Assembly (NCBI GenBank): GCA_905221605.1
Contig: CAJNDS010002352.1
Span: 186,001-250,000 of the forward strand
Direction: 5' to 3'
DNA from: Symbiodinium natans
Lineage: Eukaryota > Sar > Dinophyceae > Suessiales > Symbiodiniaceae
DNA: 64,000 nucleotides
The notes under the pieces are model-generated. The model had not been told where the DNA came from, did no database searches, and worked only from the letters and a program-made list of their open reading frames with translations. Below are positions 32,371-44,302 of the stretch, piece after piece; within the stretch, counting starts at the first letter, position 1, and each line of letters opens with the position of its first letter. The position numbers and the translations under genes were made by a program.

Positions 32371-32770
32371 GTCCGTGGCCAGTCGAAGGCGCGAGTGTGG
32401 CAGCACATCAGTGGCCAATTACGATGTTCTGATCTTCCGGCCCCTAGGATGCAAAACGCATTGGCTTCGAGTTGGGGAGGTAGAATGAACATTCATGTTC
32501 ATGTTTGACATGGCTATGGATGGTAGGCTTGATATGAACTTTTTTTTATAGGGAGGTGGGTTCAGCACCTTCTTCGGGAGTAGCATGGGTTTGTCGAACC
32601 GTATTTGCAACCTGAATCGCAGCCCTGAACCCATCATTTCAGCAGCCGTTGCTCGTGTTCTTTTCCATAGCCATGTGGGTGCATGGTCACTGCTGCTTGT
32701 CATTCAGGCCTTGTTTGGGTACGGCTGGGGTCAAGTCGGAAGAGGGCTGCCCACTGTTGCAGATGTTGCT
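32371..32770 (+). CDS. Exon and following open frame
   Basis: Starts after acceptor CAACCAG; reads VRGQSKARVWQHISGQLR then CSDLPAPRMQNALASSWGG before a stop. 32585-32700 reads NRICNLNRSPEPIISAAVAR. They lie directly before the 3.9-kb minisatellite, which may be in the next intron. Confidence 0.4.
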
Positions 32771-32809
32771 GTATGTCTAAAACGGGCTTCTACCGGGCTG
32801 AGTGGTGTG

Positions 32810-35800
32810 GGCACGTGTGGGTGTGCGTGCCCACGCAGGAAAAAGGGTTGGCCGCTGATGCTGACGATTCTGGTCTGCTGTGGGAAGGACTGGGGTCATG
32901 TGGGACAAGGGCTGGCCGCTGACTCTCATGATGCTTCGCTCGTTTGTGTGGGGGCGTGTGGGTGGTTACGCGGGAAAAGGGCTGGCCAATGATGCTGACG
33001 ATGCTGGTCTACTGTGGGAAGGACTGGGAACATGTCGGAAGAGGGCTGGCTGATGCTCATGATGCTTCCCTTGTTTGGGCATGTTGGGGCGTGGGCGTGT
33101 GTGGCGGGGGGGTGTGTGGGTGGTTATGCAGGAAAAGGGCTGCTGATGCTGGCGATGCTGGTCTACTGTGGGAAGGATTGGGAACATGTGGGAAGAGGGC
33201 TGGCCGCTGATGCTCATGATGCTTCCCTTGTTTGGGCATGTTGGGGCGTGGGCGTGTGTGGCGGGGGGGTGTGTGGGTGGTTATGCAGGAAAAGGGCTGC
33301 TGATGCTGGCGATGCTGGTCTACTGTGGGAAGGATTGGGAACATGTGGGAAGAGGGCTGGCCGCTGATGCTCATGATGCTTCCCTTGTTTGGGCATGTTT
33401 GGGCGTAGGCGTGTGTGGGTGGTTACGCGGGAAAAGGGCTGGTCAATGATGCTGACGATGCTGGTCTACTGTGGGAAGGTTTGGGTAACATGTGGGAAGA
33501 GGGCTGGCCGATGATGCTCATGATGCTTCCCTTGTTTGGGCATGTTTGGGCGTGGGCGTGTGTGGGGGGCGTGTGGGTGGTTACGCGGGAAAAGGGCTCG
33601 CCAATGATGCTGACGATGCTGGTCTACTGTGGGAAGGTTTGGGTAACATGTGGGAAGAGGGCTGGCCGATGATGCTCATGATGCTTCCCTTGTTTGGGCA
33701 TGTTTGGGCGTGGGCGTGTGGGGGGGGGGGGTGTAAGTGGTTACGCGGGAAAAGGGCTGGCCACTGATGCTGACGATGCTGGTCTACTGTGGGAAGGATT
33801 GAACATGTGGGAAGAGGGCTGGCCGCTGATGCTCATGATGCTTCCCTTGTTTGGGCATGTTTGGGCGTGTGTGGGGGGGGGGGTGGGGCGGGAATACTGT
33901 GGGAAGGTTTGGGTAACATGTGGGAAGAGGGCTGGCCGATGATGCTCATGATGCTTCCCTTGTTTGGGCATGTTTGGGCGTGGGCGTGTGGGGGGGGGGG
34001 GTGTAAGTGGTTACGCGGGAAAAGGGCTGGCCACTGATGCTGACGATGCTGGTCTACTGTGGGAAGGATTGAACATGTGGGAAGAGGGCTGGCCGCTGAT
34101 GCTCATGATGCTTCCCTTGTTTGGGCATGTTTGGGCGTGGGCGTGTGGCGTGTGGGTGGTTACGCGGGAATAGGGCTGGCCACTGATGCTGACGATGCTG
34201 GTCTACTGTGGGAAGATTGAACATGTGGGAAGAGGGCTGGCCGCTGATGCTCATGATGCTTCCCTTGTTTGGGCATGTTTGGGCGTGGGCGTGTGGCGTG
34301 TGGGTGGTTACGCGGGAATAGGGCTGGCCACTGATGCTGACGATGCTGGTCTACTGTGGGAAGGATTGGGAACATGTGGGAAGAGGGCTGGCCGCTGATG
34401 CTCATGATGCTTCCCTTGTTTGGGCATGTTTGGGCGTGTGTGTGGGGGGCGTGTGGGTGGTTACGCGGGAAAAGGGCTGGCCAATGATGCTGACGATGCT
34501 GGTCTACTGTGGGAAGGTTTGGGTAACATGTGGGAAGAGGGCTGGCCGATGATGCTCATGATGCTTCCCTTGTTTGGGCATGTTTGGGCGTGGGCGTGTG
34601 TGGGGGGCGTGTGGGTGGTTACGCGGGAAAAGGGCTGGCCAATGATGCTGACGATGCTGGTCTACGGTGGGAAGGATTTGGGAACATGTGGGAAGAGGGC
34701 TGGCCGCTGATGCTCATGATGCTTCCCTTGTTTGGGCATGTTTGGGCGTGGGCGTGTGTGGGGGGGGGGGGGGGAGTGGTGGTACGCGGGAAAGGGCTGG
34801 CCACTGAGCTGGTCTACGGTGGGAAGGATTTGGGAACATGTGGGAAGAGGGTGGCCGCTGATGCTCATGATGCTTCCTTGTTTGGGCATGTTTGGGCGTG
34901 GGCGTGTGGGGGGGGGCGGGGAACGTTGGGAAGGATTGGGACATGTCTGGGCGCTGATGCTCATGATGCTTCCCTTGTTTGGGCATGTTTGGGCGTGGGA
35001 GTTTGGGGGAGGGGGGGGGGGGTTGCGTGTGGGTGGTTACGCGGGAAAAGGGCGGGCCACTGATGCTGACGATGCTGGTCTACTGTAGGAGGATTCATGT
35101 GGGAAGAGGGCTGGCCGCTGATGCTCATGATGCTTCCCTTGTTTGGGCATGTTTGGGTGAGGGCGTGTGTGTGTGTGGGGGCCTGTGGGTGGTTACGCGG
35201 GAAAAGGGCTGGCCACTGATGCTGACGATGCTGGTCTACCGTGGGAAGGATTGGGACACATGTGGGAAGAGGGCTGGCCGATGATGCTCAGGATGGGGTG
35301 TGTGGGTGGTTACGCGGGAAAAGGGCTGCTGATGCTGACGATGCTGGTCTACTGTGGGAAGGATTGGGAACATGTGGGAAGAGGGCTGGCCGCTGATGCT
35401 TATGATGCTTCCCTTGTTTCGGCATGTTTGGGCGTGGGCGTGTGTGGGGGGGGGCGTGTGGGTGGTCACGCGGGAAAAGGGCTGGCCACTGATGCTGACG
35501 ATGCTGGTCTACTGTGGGAAGGATTGGGAACATGTGGGAAGAGGGCTGGCCGCTGATGCTTATGATGCTTCCCTTGTTTCGGCATGTTTGGGCGTGGGCG
35601 TGTGTGGGGGGGGGCGTGTGGGTGGTCACGCGGGAAAAGGGCTGGCCACTGATGCTGACGATGCTGGTCTACTGTGGGAAGGATTGGGAACATGTGGGAA
35701 GAGGACTGGCCGCTGACGATGCTTCCCTTGTTTGGACATGTCTGTGGGGGGGCGTGTGGGTGGTTACGCGGGAAAAGGGCTGGCCACTGATGCTGACGAT

Positions 35801-36665
35801 GCTGGTCTACTGCGGGAAGGATTGGGAACATGTGGGAAGAGGGCTGGGCGCTGATGCTCATGATGCTTCCCTTGTTTGGGCATGTTTGGGCGTGGGCGTG
35901 TGTGGGGGGGCGTGTGGATGGTTGCGGGAAAAGGGCTGGCCACTGATGCTGACGATGCTGGTCTGCTGTGGGAAGGACTGGGAACATGTGGGAAGAGTGC
36001 TGGCCGCTGATGCTCATGATGCTTCCCTTGTTTGGGCATGTTTGGGTGTGGGCGTGTGGGGGGGGGGCGGGGGGGGGGGGGGGGCGGCGTGTGGGTGGTT
36101 ACACGGGAAAAGGGCTGGCCACTGATGCTGACGATGCTTGGTGGGAAGGATTGGGAACATGTGGGAAGAGGGCTGGCCGCTGATGCTCATGACGCTTCCC
36201 TTGTCTGGGCATGTTTGGGCGTGGGCGTGTGTGGAGGGGGCGTGTGGGTGGTTACGCGGGAAAGGTTTACTGTGGGAAGGTTTGGGTAACATGTGGGAAG
36301 AGGGCTGGCTGATGCTCATGATGATTGCCTTCCGCCCACGCATGTTTGGGTGTGGGCGTGTATTGGGGGGGGCGGGGGGGGGGCGTGTGGGTGGTTATGC
36401 GGGAAAAGGGCTGGCCACTGATGTTGACGATGCTGGTCTACTGTGGGAAATTGAACATGTGGGAAGAGGGCTGGCCGCTGATGCTCATGATGCTTGCCTT
36501 TTCCGCCCACGCATGGTTGGGCGTGGGCGTGTATTGGGGGGGTAGGGGGGCGTGTCAGTCCTACTGTGGGAAGGACTGGGAACATGTGGGAAGAGGGCTG
36601 GCCGCTGATGCTCATGATGCTTCCCTTGTTTGGGCATGTTTGTTGATGCTCATGATGCTGACTGG
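32810..36665. repeat. 3.9-kb minisatellite, about 26 units of about 150 bases
   Basis: The unit contains GCTGATGCTGACGATGCTGG, then TCTACTGTGGGAAGGATTGG, then GAACATGTGGGAAGAGGGCT, then GGCCGCTGATGCTCATGATG, then CTTCCCTTGTTTGGGCATGT, then a G-rich tail (GTGTGGGGGGGCGTGTGGGT). The two GCTGATGCT halves show the unit arose from an internal duplication. Units differ by short deletions and by G-run length. Many frames stay open on both strands; these are artefacts of the repeat. Confidence 0.97.
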
Positions 36666-36719
36666 CGCGGGCGTGCGTTCTCTTGCTCACTCGGCTCACT
36701 CATTCACTCCGTTCATTCC

Positions 36720-37910
36720 CGTTGAACGTTGAACCCTCAACCCTCAACCCTGGATCTTATCTCTGAGCCCTTACAGTGCCCCCCATACCGTATCCCTCGC
36801 ATCATGTCATTTTCCCATCGCCCCATCGGTTCTTTTCACATCTAAACACCTGAATCGGGAACCCGAAGCCTAAATAAACCCCAAACCCCAAACCCCAAAC
36901 CCCAAACCCTAAACCCTAAACCCCAAGCCCCAAACCCTAAACCCTAAACCCTAAACCCTAAACCTTATTGGCTCCTAGGGGAGAGGCCAGCGACCGACGC
37001 CGGAGCCTCTCTGTGCCTCGGGTGTGAAAGGGCGATGGCGATGTGGTTCAGGGTTTCCGTGCGCATTTCGGGTTTAGGGTTTTAGGTTGTAGGAAACGGT
37101 AGGTTCTGACCCTGTTGTTGTTTGTTTTGGGTTTCAGGGCTTTAAGGTTTTTAAGGTTGTTGAGGTTTGCAGAGGTTTAGAGATCGAAGGCTTTAGCTGG
37201 GGCGGTTAAAGGAAGCCACCGCTTTTTCTTCTGCTAGGACCACCTGCTCGGACCAGTGTTAGGGCTGCTAGGGATTTTGAGGGTTCAGGGGTTTAGTGTT
37301 TTGGGTTTAGGGTTGGAGGTTTTAGGTCATCAAACAGTGCCTGTCTTCCCTTTTTTTGGGAGGGGAGCCCTCAGAATTCAAAAAAGCGTGCCATCGGTTG
37401 TTGGATTTGGCTCGGGTATTCTCTGCTGACTCCTCGCCCGGTTCACCTATCTATCAGGAATTTTCTAAGAGTATCCCATCCCAGAAATGCCACAGAGAAT
37501 CTTACAGAGTATCCAAAGAATCCTGGACCCTCGCAGAGAATTCATGGATTATTCCAACACTGCCCAACACCCCATCAAACATGACTCTCCAATGGTCCCA
37601 CCCGACGACAACACCACAGGAACCACCCGAGTATGCTTTTGATCCACCCTGACGCCCCTAAACCCGAAACAATGAGTTTCCAAAGCCCTGCATCCTGAAC
37701 CCGATTTCTCAAACACTATGTGCATTCAACCCTAAACCTTAAACCCCCCCCAATTCCATACATCCCTAAGCCACAAACCCTGGACACCTCACCGAACCCT
37801 AAATCTTGCACCCTAAGCCCTAAACCCTAAACCCTAAACCCTGAGCCCTAAACCCTAAACCCTAAACCCTAAGCCCTAAACCCTAAACCCTAAACCCCAA
37901 ACTTCGAGCC
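36720..37910. other. Heptamer-rich spacer with one ORF
   Basis: CCCTAAA/CCCCAAA arrays at 36877-36965 and 37798-37905. Between them is a + frame at 37356-37652 (RLLDLARVFSADSSPGSP) with no recognised family. It contains TTTGGCTC near 37408, too short to call a spliced-leader trace. Confidence 0.45.
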
Positions 37911-37917
37911 GCTGCAG

Positions 37918-37981
37918 GTTCGGCTGGCAACGGCCGCCCGCCGTCGCCGGGGCAAGGTGCGGGAAGCAGCTTGGCTGGGGG
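37918..37981 (+). CDS. Exon, Arg-rich
   Basis: Acceptor GCTGCAG, reads VRLATAARRRRGKVREAAWL, ends at a GTTTGTAG/TTTAGGG donor region. C-rich array upstream, G-rich array downstream (37988-38020). Confidence 0.6.
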
Positions 37982-38426
37982 GTTTGTAGTTTAGGGTTTA
38001 GGGTTTAGGGTTTAGGGTAGGAATGTCAGGATTTCTGTTTTTGTAAGGCTGATCGTGAGGTACCCTCTCGGTCGTCTCGCGGTCGAGAGATATTCCGCAA
38101 CCACTGGTCTCCTGGGTTTTGATTTCTAAGGCCCTTTGCTCCGTGTTGGCCGCCCTCTGTCGGGAAGCCCAGTGGGGGCAAGTCTTTGGGGTTGGCAGTT
38201 TGGGGTGTAGGGTTTGGCCTTGCGCAATAAACTTTCAAATGAATCTTGCGGTTAAGGTTCTCATGTTGCACCGTGTGTCGTTCAACTGAGCCATCGGGCC
38301 ATGATGGGTTCATGCAGAGTAGGCCCCGGAACCCCTTGAGCCCTTGTGCCCCTAAACCCAAAAACCTACAAACCTAAACCATTCCCAAAAGCCTAACCGT
38401 CCGAACAATGCCATGTTTTCCTGCAG

Positions 38427-38945
38427 GTTGCCGCCTGAACAAGAACTGGTTGCACGCTTACGACAACGAGGTGTGCCTTCTGCGCATAAGCATCTATAGG
38501 GGGTATCATGGGGTCACAAGGGGGGATAAAAGGGTGCGAGGGTACAAGGGATCAGGGGGGTTGTAGTGGGGGTTATAAAGGTTAAGGGGTTCAGGTTTCA
38601 ATGACGTCGCCATTCAAACAGGGTCTCTAAAGTTTCCTCGGACTCCCCAACGGTCCCAAACTTGAACCCGTCCATACCCCCAACTAGACTTGAGACCCCA
38701 TCATAGTGAGACCCAGAAAGGGTGCTATTCTTAAGAACCCCCCCCCCTCTGCAAATCCATGGATTGCAAACCCATGGAGAGTCGGATTGTAGGGTATAAG
38801 TCGTGTCAGCGATCAGAGGAAGAAGAGAGGGCTTAGGGTGTTAGGAGTTCGTTCTGGCCCTCAGGGCTTGCGACTGATCTTCTAGCCCCAACCCGTCTTT
38901 TCTAGGCCACTGGGGTGGACTCGTCGGCCTTGCCGGGCTTCCTCC
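38427..38945 (+). CDS. Two unrecognised exons
   Basis: 38427-38470 (acceptor TCCTGCAG, donor GTGTGC) reads CRLNKNWLHAYDNE with near-total G/C third positions. 38906 to about 38945 (acceptor TTTTCTAG) reads ATGVDSSALPGFLP. The intron contains GGGTATC/GGGGATAAAAGGG tracts. Confidence 0.5.
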
Positions 38946-39097
38946 CTATATTGGGGGTTTACGGACATAGGGGACCCCTAAAATGGACCCCCAAAAGAGA
39001 AAGATTCCCCCTATAAGAAGGACCCCAATAATGTACCCCTAGCCTAATTTCGTAAACCCCTTTCTCTTGCTGATCCTCTTCCCAAGATCCCCGGCAG

Positions 39098-39259
39098 GAG
39101 CCGGTGCGCGGATACTTTGCCCATTCCTTGGTCGAGGCGGGGAAGAGAACCCTGACTCCCAGCAAGCTCCGCACAGCTGCGAGAGCTCCCAGTGTTCCCC
39201 AAGCTGACCCGACGTCACTTCTGGCTTCATGTGGGTTTTCAGGCCATGGTTGCACTTAA
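39098..39259 (+). CDS. Possible terminal exon, 53 codons
   Basis: Acceptor CCGGCAG, reads EPVRGYFAHSLVEAGKRTLT, then PSKLRTAARAPSVPQAD and TAA at 39257. Good third-position bias. A minus frame over the same interval is less likely. Family unknown. Confidence 0.5.
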   Translation, partial: EPVRGYFAHSLVEAGKRTLTPSKLRTAARAPSVPQADPTSLLASCGFSGHGCT

Positions 39260-39522
39260 GGGTCCCTAAACATGCTGTAGCCTCCCGAGCACCAAATGCG
39301 GGACTCCCGTGAATGCGGTTGAATTTCAGTATCGTGCTCCAGGCTCCTTTACCCCCCAAACAAAACGCGCGTTGCAACTCCCAACAGATCGAAGCCTTAG
39401 CCTGAAGCCAGAAACCCTAAACCCTCAATAAACCCAAAAAACAAACCCCAAAACCCCTAAACCCCTAAACCCTACATCCTAAATAAACCCAAAAACAAAC
39501 CCTGAAACCCCTAAACCCCAAG

Positions 39523-40030
39523 AAGGCGAACTCCATCTTCCGCGTGGCCTTGCGGCCGGGGCGCCCCCTCCGCCTGGGAGCCTGGTGGGCAGGTTTGGTC
39601 GGTGTTTGGGGTTTGGGGTGTCGGGTGGGGCTTGTAGGTGGGGAGCTTCGGATCTTGAGGGCTGTTTGGGGGAGGGTTTTGTCTTGAACTTGGCGCGAAG
39701 AGCGCGTTCAACATGCAGGTTCTGCAGGGCTAGAGGCTCAGACGATCTCAGACGTCCGGGGAGAGGGGGAGGGGTTGCCACCACAAACTGCGTCGCAATA
39801 CAGGAACGCGCTTGCAAACCTGGCAAGTTGGAATAATTGGAGTATCAGAGGTGCTCAAGACGGCAAGCAAACGTGCAATATCACATGATGCTTCGCACCA
39901 TTTTCATCAGATTCGGTTTGTCATACACACTGGTGTTGTTGGCGAAGACAGAAGGAGACGGCTGAAAGGAAGCCTGGTGTTTGCGAGATGTGACGTGGCG
40001 TCATGCTTGTCGTCCTGTGGGCGTGACTAG
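39523..40030 (+). CDS. Unrecognised exons
   Basis: 39523-39586 reads KANSIFRVALRPGRPLRLG. A + frame at 39812-40030 contains EVLKTASKRAISHDASHHF and ends in TAG. Between them 39680-39740 is ambiguous (CRFCRARGSDDL in one frame). Confidence 0.4.
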
Positions 40031-40481
40031 GTTTTGACCCTGGTGATGTTATTCTTCGTGCTGATTCGCACGGCTCTCTTGTATCTTGCGTACTCAGAGA
40101 GCAAGCGCACGCAGAAGTCCTTCAAACCTGAGCCTGGGAACCTTGTGCAGGCTTGGCTTCGCTCCTGATCTATCAGGAGCCCAGGGTTTAGAGGGTTTAG
40201 GGTTTAGGGGTCTGGGGCTGTGGTGAGCCGTCTCGGCAGCTTAGTTTTTACAATAAAGCAGGGGACTACAAGGTGTAGAAGGGCTCATATGACTTATATA
40301 GGGTTACTAGGGGCTTGTGCTTATGTAGGCGCTGTATAGTTTTAACCCTAAGGAGGAACAAGGGTAAATTTCCGCACGGTAGGGTTTTGTTGTTTGTGCC
40401 TGAGCACTCGAGAAGGAAGCGAACACGAGTAACTTTTGAACCCAAGACAGGAATAACAAACGAGTGCACCATAAACCCTAA

Positions 40482-40672
40482 ACCTAAACCCTAAACCCAA
40501 AACCCTTCAAAACCCTTCAAAACCCTTCAAAACCCTTCAACACCCTGCAAAACCTTTCAAAACCCTTCAAAGCCCTTCAAAGCCCTTCAAAACGCTTCAA
40601 AACCCTAAACCCTAAACCCTAAACCCGAAACCCTAAACCCTAAACCCTAAAACCCTAAAACCCTTAACCCTC
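40482..40672. repeat. (CAAAACCCTT)n and CCCTAAA array
   Basis: Decamer CAAAACCCTT about 9 times inside flanking CCCTAAA copies. A locally homogenised variant, with CAAAGCCCTT sub-variants. Confidence 0.95.
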
Positions 40673-40678
40673 TGTCCA

Positions 40679-40801
40679 AGAGAGGAGCTTCCGATGGGGC
40701 ACGCGCTGGCATCCATGGACTATGGTGGGCCATTCCCCGAGGCACAAGCCTTGGACGTCTGTAAGCTGTCCCGTTCCCTGGCCCCATCTCCTCAATACTT
40801 C
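40679..40801 (+). CDS. Exon, unrecognised
   Basis: Reads EELPMGHALASMDYGGPFPE, then AQALDVCKLSRSLAPSPQYF, with donor GTGAGG. One of the clearest frames in the region. The following intron starts with a TA/TATG and GATA microsatellite (40809-40884). Confidence 0.6.
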
Positions 40802-40929
40802 GTGAGGCTAATATATATATATGTATATATATATATGTGTATATATATATGTATATAGATAGATAGATAGATAGATAGATAGAGGCAGGTACTTCAGTAG
40901 CCTTTTTCAATCAATACTTTGCCTAGTAA

Positions 40930-41335
40930 AAGCACTATTTGCCTAGAGAAACCGCAAGCTCCAACAACGCTGTCAGTATTGTCCTTTTAACATCGCGTTG
41001 GGAGAGAGAACAAGCCCTTCACGCTCACGAATTCAAGTCTTGCTTAGATGCTCCATGCACGAGAGTCTTCTGCTCCATATAAGACAAGCTAAAAACCGCT
41101 AGAATCGGTAGGTCGCTGTGTCGTGGGTAGCACTTATATGCACCTATAGACTAGTACAGATTCGTGCATATTGACAGATACAAAACGATGTACATTACAC
41201 CTGAGTTTTGATGAGTATTTCTGAGTTCATATACTATCTTCTAACATCTTACTCGATCTTGCTGGGGAGTTCATTCCTTGGCCTGGGTAGCCCTGACCTG
41301 TCCTTTCTCAGTAGCTTGTTTTTCGTTTCTGTTGT
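40930..41335. other. AT-richer intron or spacer
   Basis: About 400 bases without convincing coding signal after the GATA repeat; hydrophobic frames near 41210-41335 are probably chance. Confidence 0.5.
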
Positions 41336-41339
41336 GCAG

Positions 41340-41462
41340 GGCCACGAGAAGCAGCCTGTTGGCGAGCGCCAATATGGCTTGCCCCCCGACTCAGGTTCTT
41401 GGGATTGTGTGCATGGCTGTCAGAGAAGAAGCAATGACCGTGGAACCGCAGTAGCAACATAA
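41340..41462 (+). CDS. Exon ending in stop
   Basis: Acceptor TTGTGCAG, reads GHEKQPVGERQYGLPPDSGS then WDCVHGCQRRSNDRG before TAA. May be the terminal exon of the gene represented at 40679. Confidence 0.5.
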   Translation, partial: GHEKQPVGERQYGLPPDSGSWDCVHGCQRRSNDRGTAVAT

Positions 41463-43285
41463 CAGAATGCAACAAACGCAGATCTTTAATAAGAAATAGC
41501 ACTAGTGATATAGTAGTTTCGTAGTATGTCGTATACTATGGGCAATCCATTGGGTTCCCTGTCGTGTTCGAGCTCACAGCTTCTGCGAGGCTATTCGCTT
41601 GAAGGCGTGAATCAGGAGGCATCTTTTCTGTTAGTCTTCATGTCCCCGTGCTAAATTTAGGCAGCATTCCTAAGACTTTTTGCCATTGCAGTTGGCGGGG
41701 ACATGATGGTAGGATCGTCAAATAGGATCACAGGATCTGGATGTATTTAAATGTAGTATAGTGTAGTACGCACAGTACAATAGGGTAAATCGGAGTATAG
41801 TAGATATGGCATAGCTCAATAGATGTATATGTATATAGCGGTATATTTAGCACTAAATAGTATTCGCAGTATATCATAATGAGGTTTGGGAAGAAGACCT
41901 GGAAGTACGAACGTTACGAGAGCTGCAGGACAAAACCGCGACACAGCGGCCCCGAAGCATCTAGAGAAGTTATGAGAAGCATGACGTGCAGCAATGGAGT
42001 GGAGAGCAATAGTGCAAAACAAACCCACAAGAAGCCAGCACCCAACACAAAACAGACGCAGCAAGACTCTTTGAGGCCAAGTGTAGAACTCTTCCGTCAT
42101 GCCTCATTCGAGCCTGCCAGCTTCCTAGGCAGCGAATCGGCGTGGAGGGCTGCCCTGGAGAGGAGGGCCCCAGATGAGATCTATGAAGATGTGGGGTTTC
42201 CGAAATTCCGGGTGCCCTTCTTAGGTGCACAGAAGCATCGTTTCAGGTCCACTTCGGCCGCCTCAAGAACGTCGTTGTTCGCTATCAAAAAGACGTATAG
42301 GAAGGGCACTAGGGAAGTGCATGCAAAATGCAGGTGAAACTGCGGTGGGAAAGGTGCACACTTAGAACATGCTATAGCGAAGCACTGGAGAAGTGCAGAG
42401 GCCTCTGGCAAGGGGCAGAAGGCAAGCAGTGGACCAGTGCGGGGAGGCCCTGGAAGGGCAAAGTGCGTTGATCCAGTCCAAAGGCACTGGAAATTTTGCA
42501 CGGATGCAGTGGGCAAGTGGGCATTTTGCGCACCGCATCTGAAAGCATAGTGGAGGCAGAGTGTTCGTTGTAGTGTGGCAGCGGGATTCGCCGAAGTGGC
42601 GACGGGGTTTTCAGGAGTTCACTGTAGCGGGGATGGAAAAGCGTAGAGGCGAATGGCAAGGGGAAGGCAGCCGTACCCCAAACATCGTTGCAGGTCCATT
42701 GTGGCCATCAAAGCAGCCAATTGGCATCAAAAGACATGTTTCAGGTCGCCAAAACTTTGTGTCGGTTTTGCCTTCCTACGTTTTCTTTTGGGGACCCTAG
42801 TGTGGAAATTGCTCAGACTACGGTATAATCTGGATTACTGCGAGAATGCTAGTTTATTGATGGTATCATCTTCTTTTTTTGCCATACTAGCATTCCACTA
42901 TCATCATTGTGCTTATTGTTATGATTGTTATGTTTCCTTGTATTCCTATGCTACCATATGCAAGTTGCCGGGACAAGGGGCAACGTTGGGTCGAAACCAG
43001 CAAGCCCTAAAGCCTGACATCCTAAAGCCCCGGCGAGGGGCTTTCTACATGAGGGTTCTCCCAACCCGTGGTGTGTTTTTTTGGGTTTCTATAGAAGTTC
43101 CTGGTCCTTGCAGTTTAGGGTCAGGAAGCACCCACAATTTAGGGCAGCCCCTGCGTTGCTGTTGCCTTTGGGGGTTTTGCCATGATGATGTTGGTCTGCC
43201 CCAACTCCAAAATCAACCCAACCAAGAATACCAAGCCGCATGCCTTAAGCCCGAACAGCATCTTAAACCCTACGACCAAGACGCC
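41463..43285. other. Region with two + strand open frames
   Basis: 41879-42337 (152 codons) includes SVELFRHASFEPASFLGSES and APDEIYEDVGFPKFRV and could be real. 42653-43309 includes hydrophobic and Tyr/Cys-rich stretches and is doubtful. 42330-42540 is purine-rich with recurrent GTGCA and GGCAAG words. A minus frame at 41970-42230 overlaps the first. Confidence 0.35.
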
Positions 43286-43600
43286 GTAAACCTAAACCCT
43301 AAACCCTAAACCCTAAACCCTAAACCCTAAACCCTAAACCCTAAACCCTAAACCCTAAACCCTAAACCCTGATGCCCAATTTGCCCTGGTGCTTGTCGAG
43401 GAGCAGAAGGAGCGCCTATGCGACGTGGTGCCTGAGGCACCGGGTAGAGTTGAGGGTTGGTTTAGGGTTTAGGGTTTATCCCGGACTTCTCAACCTGAGT
43501 GCATGCTGGACCCATCTCACGGCGAGAGCGGTGAGCATGGGCTGAAGGGTTAGGGTTTAGGGTTTAGGGTTTAGGGTTTAGGGTCTAGAGTTTAGGGTTG
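43286..43600. repeat. CCCTAAA array then TTTAGGG array around two exons
   Basis: CCCTAAA about 12 perfect units at 43286-43372; TTTAGGG at 43455-43475 and 43545-43600. Encloses the exons at 43371 and 43480. Confidence 0.95.
43371..43530 (+). CDS. Two exons, unrecognised
   Basis: 43371-43444 reads DAQFALVLVEEQKERLCDVV, then PEAPG. About 43480-43530 reads GLLNLSACWTHLTARA with donor GTGAGC in phase 0. Strong bias; flanked by arrays of opposite polarity. Confidence 0.6.
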
Positions 43601-43698
43601 ATGGTTGAGGGTTGATAGTTGACGATCGAGGGCTGAGGGCGGGTTGAGGGTTGATGGTTTAAGGTTTCGGCCAGGTTCACTTGTCTTCAGCTCAACCA

Positions 43699-43834
43699 AG
43701 GAGCAGCATGGGTCGGCAACAAATTGGCAATGCAAGATTGCCTGGCTCACACACGGACGGAAGGATTGGAGGGACGAGCGAGACCCGAAGATCTGGCCTA
43801 AAGAGAACGGCATCACCTCCGACCCGAAGGCTTA
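43699..43834 (+). CDS. Candidate exon ending in stop
   Basis: Reads EQHGSATNWQCKIAWLTHGR then KDWRDERDPKIWPKENG and TAA. The alternative frame 43681-43896 (Arg/Ser rich) is less likely. Downstream at 43935-44062 GCCACGAAGAGGTC-like words recur three times. Confidence 0.45.
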
Positions 43835-44302
43835 AGGATCAAGCCGAAAAGAGCAGAAGGAAGAGGTCCAGCTGCGATAAACAACACGCCAGCTGATTGC
43901 GGGCATCCACTCCCCAAGCAAAAAAACAAGCTTCGCCACGAAGAGGTCGATTGCAACCGGGGGGCGCCTCCGAGAACTTCGCCGAGAAGAGGTCGCGCAA
44001 CCCCCCGAGGGTGCCCCCCGCAAACCCACCAACCAGCTCCGCCACGAAGAGGTCAATTCCGCGGTGAACCCTTCCGAGTGAAAGCGTTGGAGGAGTGGCA
44101 AAGGCAAGGAAGGAAGAGGCAGCGGAGAAGAGGGAAAGGAGAAGAAGCCGGAGAAACGAAAGAAAGGTGGCAGCGACATGGTCACATCTCCGGCTGTTCA
44201 ATTCTGCACCCACTTACAGTCCGCCCTAAGCCCTTCTTAGGAACACGTCCCGGAGGCGCACAATTAATGTTGGGGGAGCCAGGGTTGAGGGTTCCTTTGA
44301 GG

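Noticed and set aside
32585-36732. Many overlapping frames of 60-200 codons on both strands (GLLWEGLG, SISGQPSSHMF and similar)
   Set aside because: All are translations of the 150-base minisatellite; frame openness follows from the repeat and unit-length changes break them.
38230-38320. tRNA-like text on the minus strand (GGCCCGATGGCTCAGTTGAA)
   Set aside because: The D-arm-like start is not followed by convincing anticodon and T arms (no GGTTCRANYCC box), so no cloverleaf could be drawn.
39679-39745. Second RING-CH-like CRFCRARGSDDL
   Set aside because: No matching downstream C-x-C or H-x3-C-L exons were found, and an alternative frame (LGAKSAFNMQVLQ) is equally plausible.
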